From Flavobacterium hibisci (GTDB taxonomy: Bacteria; Bacteroidota; Bacteroidia; Flavobacteriales; Flavobacteriaceae): DNA of 64,000 nt. Below are positions 1-8,737 of this stretch, piece by piece (the stretch's first letter is position 1; every line of letters starts with the position of its first letter). The notes below the pieces were generated by a model that worked only from the letters and a program-made list of their open reading frames with translations, made no database searches and was not told the DNA's origin. Where the stretch lies: positions 145,533 through 209,532 of the forward strand of contig NZ_JAIQDW010000007.1 in the NCBI RefSeq assembly GCF_020026925.1, in the 5' to 3' direction. The translations under genes and the position numbers were made by a program.

Positions 1-953
1 CAACCAACAGCCAAGACATTTCCATCACCAGACAGTGAAACACTTCTTCCTCCTAAATATTCAATTTCTGGGTCGGTTATATCGCTTCCAATTTGTGCCC
101 AGGTTCCGCCAGTATTTTGATAAGCGCGGACAATAGGACTATATCTGGCAGCAATTGCTAATATTTTGCCGTCATTAGATAGCTCTACGTTAGATCCACT
201 AAATTCATTTGTTGTCAGTCCTAAAATATCAGTTCCTATTTGTACCCAATTATCATAGATATTTTCATAAACAGATACAGAACCTTTTCTTTGATTATCA
301 ACATTACTTTGCGGCGCTCCTATCGCCACAATATTTCCACTGCTGGAGAGTGAAACACTCCATCCACTGTAATCTTCAGCCATTTTGCCAGTGATATAGT
401 TTCCAATTTGGACCCATTTCCCTGAAATATTTCTTAAAACACGAACCTGTCCTGCCCTTGGAGCATATAAATAATTTGTTGTAGCTCCAATAGCTACGAC
501 ATTTCCGTCATATGATAATGACACACTCGCCCCCGTAGCTCCTCTTGGCTGTTCTCCATTAATAGTAGCTTCTTTATTCCAAATACCATTTAAATTTTTG
601 TAGATTCTTACAGTCCCAGGAGAATTATTTGCAGGTTGAGTAGAACCAATTGCTAAAGTACTACCATCACCTGATACCGAAACACTTCTACCACTTTGAT
701 CATTTATCATCTCCCCATAGATAGGATTTCCTATTCGCTTCCATATTCCTCCCTCATTACTAAAAGCTCGAGTAACACCTGCGGCAGTTGCTATCTTTCC
801 TGGACCACCTATTACAATTACATTTCCATTATCGGATAACGAAATACTATTTCCACTGTTGTCATTTGTTACCGATTCGGAAATACTGGAACCAATTTGT
901 ATTTGTGAATGACCAAGGATTGGAAAAATTATAAATAGTAAAATTTTTTTCAT
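1..953 (-). CDS. Secreted FG-GAP-like beta-propeller protein, C-terminus cut by window edge
   Basis: The reverse strand reads open from an ATG at 951-953 to the window edge. The first 15 or so residues are a signal peptide (Lys-rich start, hydrophobic core ending near LGHSQ). The rest is built of blades of about 45-55 residues that each carry a variant of G-x-SVSLS-x-DGN-x-x-AIGA, followed by a Val/Tyr-rich strand and W-x-x-IG. At least six blades are visible. This is the pattern of secreted Bacteroidetes FG-GAP/VCBS-like propellers, which usually end in a type IX secretion sorting domain; that end is outside the window. The role is probably surface binding, inferred from fold only. It is divergent from the XRE gene at 1068. 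Confidence 0.75.
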   Translation of the reverse strand, partial: MKKILLFIIFPILGHSQIQIGSSISESVTNDNSGNSISLSDNGNVIVIGGPGKIATAAGVTRAFSNEGGIWKRIGNPIYGEMINDQSGRSVSVSGDGSTLAIGSTQPANNSPGTVRIYKNLNGIWNKEATINGEQPRGATGASVSLSYDGNVVAIGATTNYLYAPRAGQVRVLRNISGKWVQIGNYITGKMAEDYSGWSVSLSSSGNIVAIGAPQSNVDNQRKGSVSVYENIYDNWVQIGTDILGLTTNEFSGSNVELSNDGKILAIAARYSPIVRAYQNTGGTWAQIGSDITDPEIEYLGGRSVSLSGDGNVLAVG

Positions 954-1067
954 ATTTGATTTGTATTAATTCATATAATAATGAACAAATATAAAAAATA
1001 AATTCTATTTTATAGTGTACTATTTAATGGAGTACCATATAAAATGCAAATTCTTGAGATTTGAATC

Positions 1068-1343
1068 ATGGAAGACTCAAGTAAAAAAAATAATACAGAA
1101 GAGCTAGATGCAATTGCTTTGCGCCTAAAGACACTTCGAAAAGAAAAGGGATACTCAAACTATGAGCATATAGCATTTGCTTTAGAGATGAGCAGATCGG
1201 CATATTGGAGATTAGAAACAGGGGCAAATTTTGAATTAAAAACATTAATTAAAATTTGCAGACTATTAGAAGTAAGTCTGGAAGATTTTTTTAAAGGCAT
1301 TGATATTCCTCATTCAAAAAAAGATATAGAAAGAAAGAAGTAA
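1068..1343 (+). CDS. XRE-family HTH regulator, 91 aa
   Basis: Small DNA-binding protein. Residues about 15-75 form a helix-turn-helix of the Cro/CI type: LRKEKGYSNYEHIAFALEM, then SRSAYWRLETG, then a helix with LIKICRLLEVSLEDFF. The Lys-rich tail has no other domain. It is the first gene of a same-strand group reaching 2901 and is divergent from the propeller gene, with about 110 bases between. An imperfect dyad around a GTAC motif lies upstream (about 1017-1036) and could be an operator. Regulation of its neighbours is inferred from position only. Confidence 0.8.
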   Translation: MEDSSKKNNTEELDAIALRLKTLRKEKGYSNYEHIAFALEMSRSAYWRLETGANFELKTLIKICRLLEVSLEDFFKGIDIPHSKKDIERKK

Positions 1344-1474
1344 AAACAGAAGTGATTTAATCGTTTGAAGGCTAATATTAAATATACATCATTAATTAAA
1401 TCAAAATTCAGCAAATCTTGATAACAATTAGAGAATCTCCAATAAGCACACAAACAATATTTTAACTCACCTAT

Positions 1475-1795
1475 ATGTTACTTCATAATCAAAATAAAAT
1501 AGTCAAAATTCTAAAACAATATCAAATAGAATTTAAAATAAATAACAACATAATAAAGCTCGCTCCGGACCAAAATTTAAGCATTATCCAAAATAAACAA
1601 ATTGTAGAAGTCCTTGGACTAAAACAGGACGAGGGGCATCAAATATTTATTGAAAAATTATATCAGATCGAAAGTAATTGGTTAGTTATTTTTCTTAAGT
1701 ACGAGAGTTATTATGATGTCTATAATGAAGAGGGAGAACTTACAAAAGAGAACTTCTATTGTCTAATTAATGAAATATTAGATGGACTTAAATAA
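1475..1795 (+). CDS. Hypothetical protein, 106 aa
   Basis: I do not recognise this protein. It is acidic to neutral, with predicted mixed helix and strand, no signal peptide and no Cys motif. Its last 14 bases overlap the start of the sigma-like gene at 1782, and the next gene follows that one by a single base. The three are therefore almost certainly co-transcribed and translationally coupled. A role as accessory or anti-sigma partner is possible from position only. Confidence 0.6.
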   Translation: MLLHNQNKIVKILKQYQIEFKINNNIIKLAPDQNLSIIQNKQIVEVLGLKQDEGHQIFIEKLYQIESNWLVIFLKYESYYDVYNEEGELTKENFYCLINEILDGLK

Positions 1796-2456
1796 ACAAA
1801 AGGAATACGTAGAGAACAGAAATAATCTATTTGCACTGAACGATGAAGATTTAATAATGAAAATCATTGAAGATAAACTTTATATAAGCGTTATTTTTGA
1901 AAAATACAAGGATGATTTCCAAAAAAAGCTCAGAAGTAAATCTCCTAAAATGGATCACACAATAATTCAGGACATATTTACAGAATCTATATGCGTTTTA
2001 TATGGTAAAATTTTGAAACATGGACTTAGGCTTCTACAAAAAAAAGGTTCTTCTATCGCCGGTTATCTTATGGGTATTTGTTTAAATACTATTAGAAATG
2101 AAATTGAAAGGCATGGAAACTTATTCGTTAAAAAGGATTTTGAAAACCAAAATTATGATGATTATTATATTGATTCTGACGAAATCCAATTCCAAAACAT
2201 TGATAAAGAGTTTATAATAGAGCAAGAATTGTTATATAAACAAACGTTAATACAGTATAAAGTTCTAGAGATTATGAAAAATAAAGGTGGAAAATGTTAT
2301 TCGTTAATTTTATTATCATTCTCACCAGAATATAATTATCGAATACGTAATCTCACGGAACTTTTTAATTACAAAAATGATCATACAACTAAAAGTCAAA
2401 AGAATAAGTGCATGGAACGTTTAAGAAATTTATATAATAATTTTCAACTAGCATAA
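1782..2456 (+). CDS. Diverged sigma-70-like (ECF-type) factor, 224 aa
   Basis: Length and layout match ECF sigma factors. Residues about 60-110 look like region 2: a helix with IQDIFTESICVLYGKI, then a helix with IAGYLMGICLNTIRNEIER in place of the usual RAWLYRIARN-type sequence. Residues about 160-215 look like region 4: ILLSFSPEYNYRIRNLTELF followed by a Lys/Arg-rich recognition helix ending CMERLRNL. The acidic linker between them is expanded. The usual region 2.3/2.4 tryptophans are missing, so this may be a degenerate or specialised sigma. Overlaps the upstream gene and is 1 base from the downstream gene. Confidence 0.55.
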   Translation: MDLNKQKEYVENRNNLFALNDEDLIMKIIEDKLYISVIFEKYKDDFQKKLRSKSPKMDHTIIQDIFTESICVLYGKILKHGLRLLQKKGSSIAGYLMGICLNTIRNEIERHGNLFVKKDFENQNYDDYYIDSDEIQFQNIDKEFIIEQELLYKQTLIQYKVLEIMKNKGGKCYSLILLSFSPEYNYRIRNLTELFNYKNDHTTKSQKNKCMERLRNLYNNFQLA

Positions 2457-2457
2457 A

Positions 2458-2901
2458 ATGAAAATAGCAATCGATATTGTTCAATTCCATTTAGTCCCTA
2501 AATTAAGAAAGGCCACAGATCTAGGTATCCAAGCTCTTGATGAGTTTTTTTGGGAAAATTTCACAAATTCACTGCTTAATTTCGAAACTGACCCAAAGTC
2601 GCTATATCAATTTGTTCTTATGTCAAATATAAGCTCAACAATTAAAGAGAGAATTATTTCAAAAACACCTAGAACGTATTCAATTTTAATTTCAGAATTA
2701 GCTGAAGAGTATGTTAAAGGAAATACTTCAGAAGCGATCAAAATGTTATTAAATTCTAAAGGCAATAAATTTAAAGAGGAAATATCCTTTCTTTCAACTC
2801 TACCTAAAGCAATAAGAATTGTTGAGAAAAATAGCTTAAAGTCAGAACTTCCAGGCATGTTTGAAAAACTTCAAAATAGATATTTAGATGGCAATATATA
2901 A
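2458..2901 (+). CDS. Hypothetical helical protein, 147 aa
   Basis: Starts one base after the stop of the sigma-like gene and ends about 30 bases before a strong terminator, so it is the last gene of this small operon. The sequence is almost entirely predicted helix, with charged and Leu/Ile positions suggesting a helical bundle. It has no membrane segment, signal or recognisable motif. In this position it could act with the sigma-like protein, but nothing in its own sequence shows that. Confidence 0.6.
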   Translation: MKIAIDIVQFHLVPKLRKATDLGIQALDEFFWENFTNSLLNFETDPKSLYQFVLMSNISSTIKERIISKTPRTYSILISELAEEYVKGNTSEAIKMLLNSKGNKFKEEISFLSTLPKAIRIVEKNSLKSELPGMFEKLQNRYLDGNI

Positions 2902-2931
2902 ATTGTAAGTCAGAGAGCACATTACCACTTA

Positions 2932-2973
2932 AAAAAAGGGTATGACATGAAAAATGTTGTACCCTCTTTTTTT
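2932..2973 (+). terminator. Rho-independent terminator of the sigma-like operon
   Basis: GGGTATGACAT (2938-2948) pairs with ATGTTGTACCC (2954-2964) with one G-U pair and a GAAAA loop. It is preceded by a run of A and followed by a run of T. Confidence 0.85.
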
Positions 2974-3084
2974 ATGTTAACATTAAATGTTAAAAAAAAT
3001 CCATTTAAGGTTACTTTTCAAATTTCAGGGTATTAGTAAGTGTAAGATAATACAAAAAATAACTAAATCTTTAAATTTAAAATT

Positions 3085-4839
3085 ATGGAGTCAAATATAG
3101 AATGGACAGACAAAACCTGGAATCCAACAACCGGATGTACACATTATAGTAGTTTAAAAAATGGTGGAAACGAATGCTTAAACTGCTATGCAGAAAAAGA
3201 AACAAAAAGATTGAAATTAATGAAAAATGAAAAATATCTAAAAGGTTTTGATATTGTGGTGGAACATGAAGATGTATTAAATGAACCTTACAATTGGAAA
3301 CACCCTGCTACTGTATTTGTAAATTCCATGTCTGATCTCTTTCATAAGGACGTGTCAGATGACTTTATCAGAAAAGTTTTTAAAGTAATGAATGATAATC
3401 TTCAGCACACTTTTCAAATATTAACTAAGAGGGATGATAGAATTGAACAGTTACCGAAAGATCTTTTATGGTCAGATAACATTTGGCTTGGGGTTTCTTG
3501 TGGAAATCAGTGGGCAACAAAAAGAATACCTAGACTTGTTGCGTCTGCTGCAAAACACAAATTTTTATCTATCGAGCCATTTATTCAAGAAATTTCAGAA
3601 ATTAATCTAACAGGAATTGACTGGGTAATCGTTGGCGGAGAAAGTGGAAATACTTCATACAAAATCGAGAAAGACGACTTAGGAGAGGAAAAATATGAAA
3701 CCTTGAACGGCAAAATTGTTTTTACTTATGCTCTAGATGCAAATGGAAAAAGGATACCTGAAAAAACAATACGTCCCATGAAAAAAGAATGGATTAATAT
3801 TATTAAGGGTAAGTGCGATGAACAAAACGTGCCTTTCTTTTTTAAGCAGTGGGGCAAAACAAAAAACAATCCGAATACAAATGATCCTACTATAGATAAA
3901 CAACATCGCTACTATTCAAAAGGAGGCTGTGAATTAGATGGAAAAATTTATTGGGAGAATCCTACGATATCTAATGACAGTATGCCTACTGTAAATCTAT
4001 TTGGTGATGAATATTTAATAATGGACGAGAAAGATAATCTTGTTACCATATGGGAATTGAAATCATATTTGCCTATAGCAAAAAAAGATTTGTTTGAAGA
4101 CCTAAAAGAGGATATTGAGAAAAATGGCATACACAACCCTATTATGTATGTGCAATTAAAAAATGGTAAAAAACTTGTCATAGATGGGCATACGCGTTTG
4201 GCTGCTTTAATTAAGCTTAAGCGTAAAGACATACCGACTTTAGAAGTAACCGAAACTTTTAACAATCTTGAAGAAATCAAATTTTGGATTGTAAAACACC
4301 AGCTGAAAAGAAGAAATCTAACTAATGAGGAAAGGCTCAGATTTGCTTTTTTATCCAAACCCACAATTGAGAAAATAGCGAAAGAAAATTTATCTAAAGC
4401 CGGAAAAACGACTTCTCAACCAACTGATGAAAACCGAAATTCAACCAAAATAAAAGCAATTGACACGAATACAGAAATTGCCAATCTTGCTGGTGTCAGC
4501 AGAACTCTCGCGGTTAATTACAACAGAATAATGAATGAAGGATCTCAACAAATAATTGAGAAACTAAATGAAGGGAAAATTTCAATTAGTGCAGCTCATG
4601 CATCACTAAAAAACAAAATAGAATTGGTTGATCCTAAATCAGAAAAGAAAATAATCCTTCAAAAGGATAAAGCGGATAAACCAAGTGATATTATCTATTT
4701 GAAAGACTTAGATGAAGGGAAGCAAAAAATATCGAACGGTGAAATTGATGTTCTTATGATCTTTGACAAAACCGACAAACTAGACATTCTCAAAAAGTTT
4801 TTGACTTTTAAAATTGGGGTCTATTATTTATCATCATAG
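3085..4839 (+). CDS. DUF5131 (phage Gp37/Gp68-type) fused to a ParB-like nuclease/HTH module, 584 aa
   Basis: Residues 1-270 match DUF5131: the start IEWTDKTWNPTTGC, then C31-x2-C34 (with C18 the conserved three-cysteine set), FVNSMSDLFHKDV, the TKR motif, GVSCGNQWA, FLSIEPFI, WVIVGGESG and a C-terminal FFKQWG. From memory, this family resembles radical-SAM enzymes and often neighbours TcmP ('three-Cys-motif partner') in mobile DNA; no TcmP gene is visible here. Residues about 320-420 are a ParB-like domain (LFEDLKEDIEKNGIHNP, then VIDGHTRLAALIKL). A KorB/Spo0J-like HTH follows (about 465-490, IANLAGVSRTLAVNYNRIM). The fusion is unusual. The substrate is unknown; DNA or nucleotide chemistry guided by ParB-type binding is inference. 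Confidence 0.75.
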   Translation: MESNIEWTDKTWNPTTGCTHYSSLKNGGNECLNCYAEKETKRLKLMKNEKYLKGFDIVVEHEDVLNEPYNWKHPATVFVNSMSDLFHKDVSDDFIRKVFKVMNDNLQHTFQILTKRDDRIEQLPKDLLWSDNIWLGVSCGNQWATKRIPRLVASAAKHKFLSIEPFIQEISEINLTGIDWVIVGGESGNTSYKIEKDDLGEEKYETLNGKIVFTYALDANGKRIPEKTIRPMKKEWINIIKGKCDEQNVPFFFKQWGKTKNNPNTNDPTIDKQHRYYSKGGCELDGKIYWENPTISNDSMPTVNLFGDEYLIMDEKDNLVTIWELKSYLPIAKKDLFEDLKEDIEKNGIHNPIMYVQLKNGKKLVIDGHTRLAALIKLKRKDIPTLEVTETFNNLEEIKFWIVKHQLKRRNLTNEERLRFAFLSKPTIEKIAKENLSKAGKTTSQPTDENRNSTKIKAIDTNTEIANLAGVSRTLAVNYNRIMNEGSQQIIEKLNEGKISISAAHASLKNKIELVDPKSEKKIILQKDKADKPSDIIYLKDLDEGKQKISNGEIDVLMIFDKTDKLDILKKFLTFKIGVYYLSS

Positions 4840-4848
4840 AATTCAAAA

Positions 4849-4878
4849 ACAACCTTTGCCAGAATTGGCCAAGGTTGT
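4849..4878 (+). terminator. Hairpin after the DUF5131-ParB gene
   Basis: ACAACCTTTGCCA pairs with TGGCCAAGGTTGT with one mismatch and a 4-base loop. It lies ten bases after the stop codon. There is no clear T-run, so it may be a weak terminator or an mRNA-stabilising hairpin. Confidence 0.55.
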
Positions 4879-4982
4879 CAAACACTTAGTTGAGATATCA
4901 AAAAAATTCATAAAATCAACCAGATAATTACTCAACGAAATAATTCAAATCAAATTTAACAATACAAAAATCTAATTAAATC

Positions 4983-5423
4983 ATGATGAAATTTCATACT
5001 CAAGAGGCTCGAATTATAATTGGCCAAACTTTTAAACTTTTTAGGAAAGAGAAAAACTTAATGATAGGAGAAGTTGCTGTTTTCTGCGGTGTTACATCTG
5101 ATATTATTAATAAAATTGAACAGGGCAAATTATCTTTCTCAATTGATCTTCTACTCAAATTATCAGTTATTTTAGACTACACAATATTTTTTGAACAAAA
5201 AGAAAAAGGCGTACAAAATCGTTTTCTCCTTCAAAAGGGCAAAAAACCAGGTTATTTTATCGCAACAGATAAAGTAAACGAAATTGTTTGTTCGTTTAAG
5301 GCTGGCAATTTTAACAAAACTCAAAATTTCACTTTTCTGAATGATAAGCAAATTCCAAATCTCGCTACTGTGATGAGAGAATTAGGAGATTGGTTAGTGG
5401 AGCATCATCCTGATAAAGTTTGA
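4983..5423 (+). CDS. XRE-family HTH protein, 146 aa
   Basis: Residues about 10-65 are a Cro/CI-type HTH: LFRKEKNLMIGEVAVFCGV, then TSDIINKIEQGKLS, then LLLKLSVILDYTIFF. The C-terminal half is a conserved-looking tail (TVMRELGDWLVEHHPDKV) with no known catalytic motif. Two adjacent ATG codons (4983, 4986) could start it. It is a single-gene unit ending in a perfect hairpin. The target is unknown; it may regulate the flanking island genes. Confidence 0.75.
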   Translation: MMKFHTQEARIIIGQTFKLFRKEKNLMIGEVAVFCGVTSDIINKIEQGKLSFSIDLLLKLSVILDYTIFFEQKEKGVQNRFLLQKGKKPGYFIATDKVNEIVCSFKAGNFNKTQNFTFLNDKQIPNLATVMRELGDWLVEHHPDKV

Positions 5424-5469
5424 CAAGTTTTTTAACTAAACGATAAAATTTCAGGAACTAAGAATTAAA

Positions 5470-5511
5470 AATAGTTTCACTATTGATAATAGTGAAACTA
5501 TTATATTTAAT
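5470..5511 (+). terminator. Strong hairpin terminator
   Basis: A perfect 15-bp stem, AATAGTTTCACTATT (5470-5484) with AATAGTGAAACTATT (5488-5502), has a 3-base loop and is followed by a T/A-rich tract. It may work in both directions. Confidence 0.75.
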
Positions 5512-5627
5512 GAGGCTATAACATTAATCTAATGTCACTAATATCTCAAAAGCAATGCTATCATAAAAATTTAAAACAAAGAAGATTGTTATTAATATAT
5601 AGGTTAAATGCAGCAAGTTTTAATTCA

Positions 5628-6305
5628 ATGACTACAGAAGAAATAATAAAAATATGCATCAACTATGAGATAGATTACTATACAATAAATGATGATCAAA
5701 CCATTAATGTTGAAGATGATGTAAATTTAAGTGGAAGAGAACTAAATTCCATTCCTTTAAAATTCAAAACAGTATATGGCAATTTTCGTTGTGATAATAA
5801 TCAATTAAAATCACTGGACGGCTGTCCGGATATAGTACATGGCTCTTTTTATTGTCATAATAATCAATTAACAACATTGGAAGGATCCCCCACTAAAGTT
5901 AAGGAAGCATATTTATGTAACAATAATAAACTAAACTCTTTAAAACATTGTCCAAAATATGTAGGTAATATTTTTAATTGCAGTAACAACTTTTTAACCT
6001 CCTTAAAATATTGTCCAGATGAGATTCAAGATAATTTTAGTTGCTCGCATAACAAATTAAAATCTTTGATGTTTTGTACAAAAAATATTGCCGGCACTTT
6101 TGATTGTAGTCATAATAACATAACAACATTGCGAGGCTGTCCGAAAGTTGTTTTTTGGAACTTTGATTGCAGTAATAATAAATTGAAAACTTATAATTTT
6201 TACCCGAAGATTGAATTTAAAAATAATTTTTATGATTTTTCTACAGAAGAATTAAAGTTATTTAAAAGAAGAAAATCTCTCGCTGAAATTCTTTATCAGG
6301 AATAG
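5628..6305 (+). CDS. GCP-type leucine-rich-repeat protein
   Basis: Seven tandem repeats of 20-21 residues follow the pattern FxCxxNxLxxLxxCPxxVxG; examples are NFRCDNNQLKSLDGCP and NIFNCSNNFLTSLKYCP. Before them comes a lead-in with INVEDDVNLSGRELNSIPLKF. This repeat type is common in phage and giant-virus proteins and in Bacteroidetes mobile DNA. Cysteines at fixed places in each repeat probably pack in the solenoid core. I prefer the ATG at 5628 because family members begin shortly before the 'xINxDDxVNLS' lead-in; an ATG at 5532 would add 32 residues of less typical sequence. No enzyme motif. Protein binding is inferred from the fold. Confidence 0.75.
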   Translation: MTTEEIIKICINYEIDYYTINDDQTINVEDDVNLSGRELNSIPLKFKTVYGNFRCDNNQLKSLDGCPDIVHGSFYCHNNQLTTLEGSPTKVKEAYLCNNNKLNSLKHCPKYVGNIFNCSNNFLTSLKYCPDEIQDNFSCSHNKLKSLMFCTKNIAGTFDCSHNNITTLRGCPKVVFWNFDCSNNKLKTYNFYPKIEFKNNFYDFSTEELKLFKRRKSLAEILYQE

Positions 6306-6369
6306 AGCTTCACATTAGCATAGAAATTTGCTACTACTATTAAGTAGATTTTTTGTATCAAATACCAAA

Positions 6370-6425
6370 GTGTATCATTTTAATATTACAAATAGATAAA
6401 TTAAGATACACTTTTCGTATCTTTG
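6370..6425 (+). promoter_or_regulatory. Palindromic operator or res-like site over the recombinase promoter
   Basis: AAGATAC (6403-6409) and GTATCTT (6417-6423) form a perfect 7-bp inverted repeat with a 7-base spacer. A further inverted copy, GTGTATC, lies at 6370-6376 (partner GATACAC 6405-6411). The right arm overlaps TATCTTTG (6418-6425), which fits the Bacteroidetes -7 consensus TAnnTTTG. A matching -33 TTG is not evident. The recombinase start is 28 bases downstream, so the site could be both its crossover site and its operator. Confidence 0.5.
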
Positions 6426-6452
6426 TAATTTAAAAAATTAAAACGATACGAT

Positions 6453-7097
6453 TTGAAAGTAATTATTTTTTCTAGAGTCTCTACAAGTATTCAAGATTAC
6501 AAAAGACAAACTGATGAGCTATTAGAATATTCGAAGAAAATGAATTATTCTGTTTCTGCAATTTTTGAAGAAACTATTTCTGGTGCAAAGAAGAATGAGG
6601 AACGTCCAGAACTTATGAAAATGATTTCGTTTATAAAATCTAATAAAGTTGATAAAATTCTAACTTGGGAATTAAGTCGTTTGGGAAGAAATACTATTGA
6701 AGTTCTTAAAACAATTCAGCTGTTAAACGAGAATAATATTTGTCTTTACATCAAAAATCATAATATCGAAACTCTTGATGATAACGGAGCTATCAGTCCG
6801 TTATCAAATTTTTTGATACAAATTCTAATCTCAATTAGCGAAATGGAGAAGAACCAAATTAGATTAAGAATTAAGTCCGGATATGACTCATATAGAAAAA
6901 ATGGAGGCAAAGTTGGCAGGAAAGACGGATTTCGTAAAGATAATCAAGCACTCTTAGATGAACATCGGGAAGTTGTTAAATTATTAAAGCAAGGTTATTC
7001 TATTCGAAAAACAATGAAACTTACCGATAAAAGCAGTGGAACCGTTCAGAAAATAAAAAAAATATTAATCGAAAAAAAATTGATAATTGGTATTTAA
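6453..7097 (+). CDS. Small serine recombinase (resolvase/invertase type), 214 aa
   Basis: Site-specific recombinase of the serine family. The N-terminal catalytic domain has FSRVSTSIQDYKRQ with the nucleophile at Ser10, then EERPELMKM and WELSRLGRN, the conserved Arg-containing motifs. The linker helix reaches about residue 145, and a C-terminal resolvase HTH follows (about 170-210, LLKQGYSIRKTMKLTDKSSGTVQKI). Normal length for a resolvase. The start codon is TTG at 6453; there is no in-frame ATG before residue 32, and starting there would lose the active site. A palindrome sits just upstream. Confidence 0.88.
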   Translation: MKVIIFSRVSTSIQDYKRQTDELLEYSKKMNYSVSAIFEETISGAKKNEERPELMKMISFIKSNKVDKILTWELSRLGRNTIEVLKTIQLLNENNICLYIKNHNIETLDDNGAISPLSNFLIQILISISEMEKNQIRLRIKSGYDSYRKNGGKVGRKDGFRKDNQALLDEHREVVKLLKQGYSIRKTMKLTDKSSGTVQKIKKILIEKKLIIGI

Positions 7098-7445
7098 ATA
7101 AATGGCTGAACAAAATAGTAATATTTAATTAGAACATAATGCAAATAAATTTGATTACTTCTTTAATCTGTTCTAAGCATTTAATTTTCTAACCTTGTAC
7201 GCAAAACTGCGGAATGTCAGATTTTCCAAAATCTCGGTATTTGCAAACAATTTTATATATATGGAACATCAAAACATAAATCAAAATTTTAGTAAAGAAG
7301 TTACTATCTTAATCTATTTTTTAATAAACTATTGACAGAAACTTTGGGACATAAAAAGTTAAATATCTTTTTTAATAAAACCAGCAATAAGTGTCTCGAG
7401 TTTTTAGATTTGTATTATGTGTACTAATTAAGTATTTTATTTAAA
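7098..7445. other. Intergenic region, nothing recognised
   Basis: The region lies between the recombinase and the 3' end of the HlyD gene and is AT-rich. I see no small ORF with a leader, no RNA gene and no clear terminator for the minus-strand exporter operon. Confidence 0.5.
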
Positions 7446-8735
7446 TTAAACCTGTTCAAATAAACTTTTGAACTGATACAGGATTCTTTCGAGCAATCGT
7501 AGATCTTCGGTTACAATTTCTGCACTTCCTTTCATTTCCTGTTGAAACAAAATTTGCTTTTTATAAGATGTTTGCAATCTATTTGGCAGAGCAACATCCA
7601 ACAATAAATTTCCATCTTTATCGGGTACCAAAGAAATATTCTGAATCTTTCCATACAGTACGCCAAATTCTCTGTCAGGAAAATTTGCCAGACGAATATT
7701 TACCTTTTGTCCTACTTTTATTTTTCCTGAATTCAATGCTGGCGCTTTTACTTTTCCAACAAAATCATTTTTTGCATCAGGGATTATAGAAAACACATTG
7801 TCACCCGTATTTATGTTTTGATTCTCTGTCCAAACTTGCAAAAAGGTGACTACACCACTTACTGATGTCTTTAATGTGTAGGCCAATTCCCATTCTTTTA
7901 TTACTTTCTTCAGCTGATAAAATGATTGTGCCATATTGCGTTCGAGGATAACTTCTTCTTTGGTACTATTTATAAGGGAGCTCGCACTTGATTTTTTATT
8001 ATCTATCAATGAAGACTTTAATTGTGAAATTGACGACAATAGCCCCCTATAACTCTTTTCGGCCTGCAAATAACTCATCTTCTTCGATTCCATTTCCTGA
8101 GCTGAGATAATACCCTTATTAAAAAGTGTTTCAAAACGCATAATTTCATTTTTCTGAAGTTGTAATTCGCTTTCGTTTATCACCTTTTGCTGTTTCAAAA
8201 TTCCCAATCTTTCCTTGATCTGCAATTTCTCTGAAATCTGCGCTCGGTTTTCGATTTCAAAAGGGTGTAAATCTTGATTTAATGTTTCAGACTGATAATC
8301 TTTTTGAAAAACTGCAAATGCGCTTTCAATTTCGCCCAACTGAAGATTTCTAAGCAATGCAAATGGAAAAGCTTCTTTTTGATTATTAACATTATAATTA
8401 TCCACAATACTTTTCAATAAAAAAACATCTTTGTAATTGGCAGTGTTTTCGATAATAGCCAATGTTGTATTTTTAGGCACTAACGATTTATCTTTTACCA
8501 AAATAGCTTCAATTCTTCCAGATGATTTAGCGACTATTTTATCAGGTGGTATATTGGTAGTAATTACAATTTCTGTATTTATAACGTCGGGATATTTTAT
8601 TAGCCAGGAAATGAAAAAAAGCATCAGAATAATTACAAATATCAAAACTGTACCCCAACGAATCATCCAATGAGGTACTTTGGTGAGGATGTCCTGTACT
8701 TCCTCGCTTCTTAATTCAAATGTATCTTTTACCAT
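7446..8735 (-). CDS. HlyD-family membrane fusion protein for peptide export, 429 aa
   Basis: Periplasmic adaptor that links an inner-membrane ABC exporter to an outer-membrane channel. It has one membrane segment (about residues 27-48, LIFVIILMLFFISWLI), a short lipoyl half-motif (SSGRIEAILVKDKSLV), a long coiled-coil hairpin (about 150-270) and the second lipoyl half (SVSGVVTFLQVWTENQNI). A beta-barrel with GQKVNIRLANFPDREFG follows. The size is typical of Bacteroidetes bacteriocin-type HlyD proteins. It starts 2 bases after the ABC exporter gene, so the two form one transcript. No TolC-type gene is nearby, so a chromosomal one is presumably used. Confidence 0.9.
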   Translation of the reverse strand: MVKDTFELRSEEVQDILTKVPHWMIRWGTVLIFVIILMLFFISWLIKYPDVINTEIVITTNIPPDKIVAKSSGRIEAILVKDKSLVPKNTTLAIIENTANYKDVFLLKSIVDNYNVNNQKEAFPFALLRNLQLGEIESAFAVFQKDYQSETLNQDLHPFEIENRAQISEKLQIKERLGILKQQKVINESELQLQKNEIMRFETLFNKGIISAQEMESKKMSYLQAEKSYRGLLSSISQLKSSLIDNKKSSASSLINSTKEEVILERNMAQSFYQLKKVIKEWELAYTLKTSVSGVVTFLQVWTENQNINTGDNVFSIIPDAKNDFVGKVKAPALNSGKIKVGQKVNIRLANFPDREFGVLYGKIQNISLVPDKDGNLLLDVALPNRLQTSYKKQILFQQEMKGSAEIVTEDLRLLERILYQFKSLFEQV

Positions 8736-8737
8736 TA

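Noticed and set aside
209..394. Plus-strand ORF within the propeller gene
   Set aside because: The minus-strand frame shows regular beta-propeller repeats; the plus frame has no protein-like pattern.
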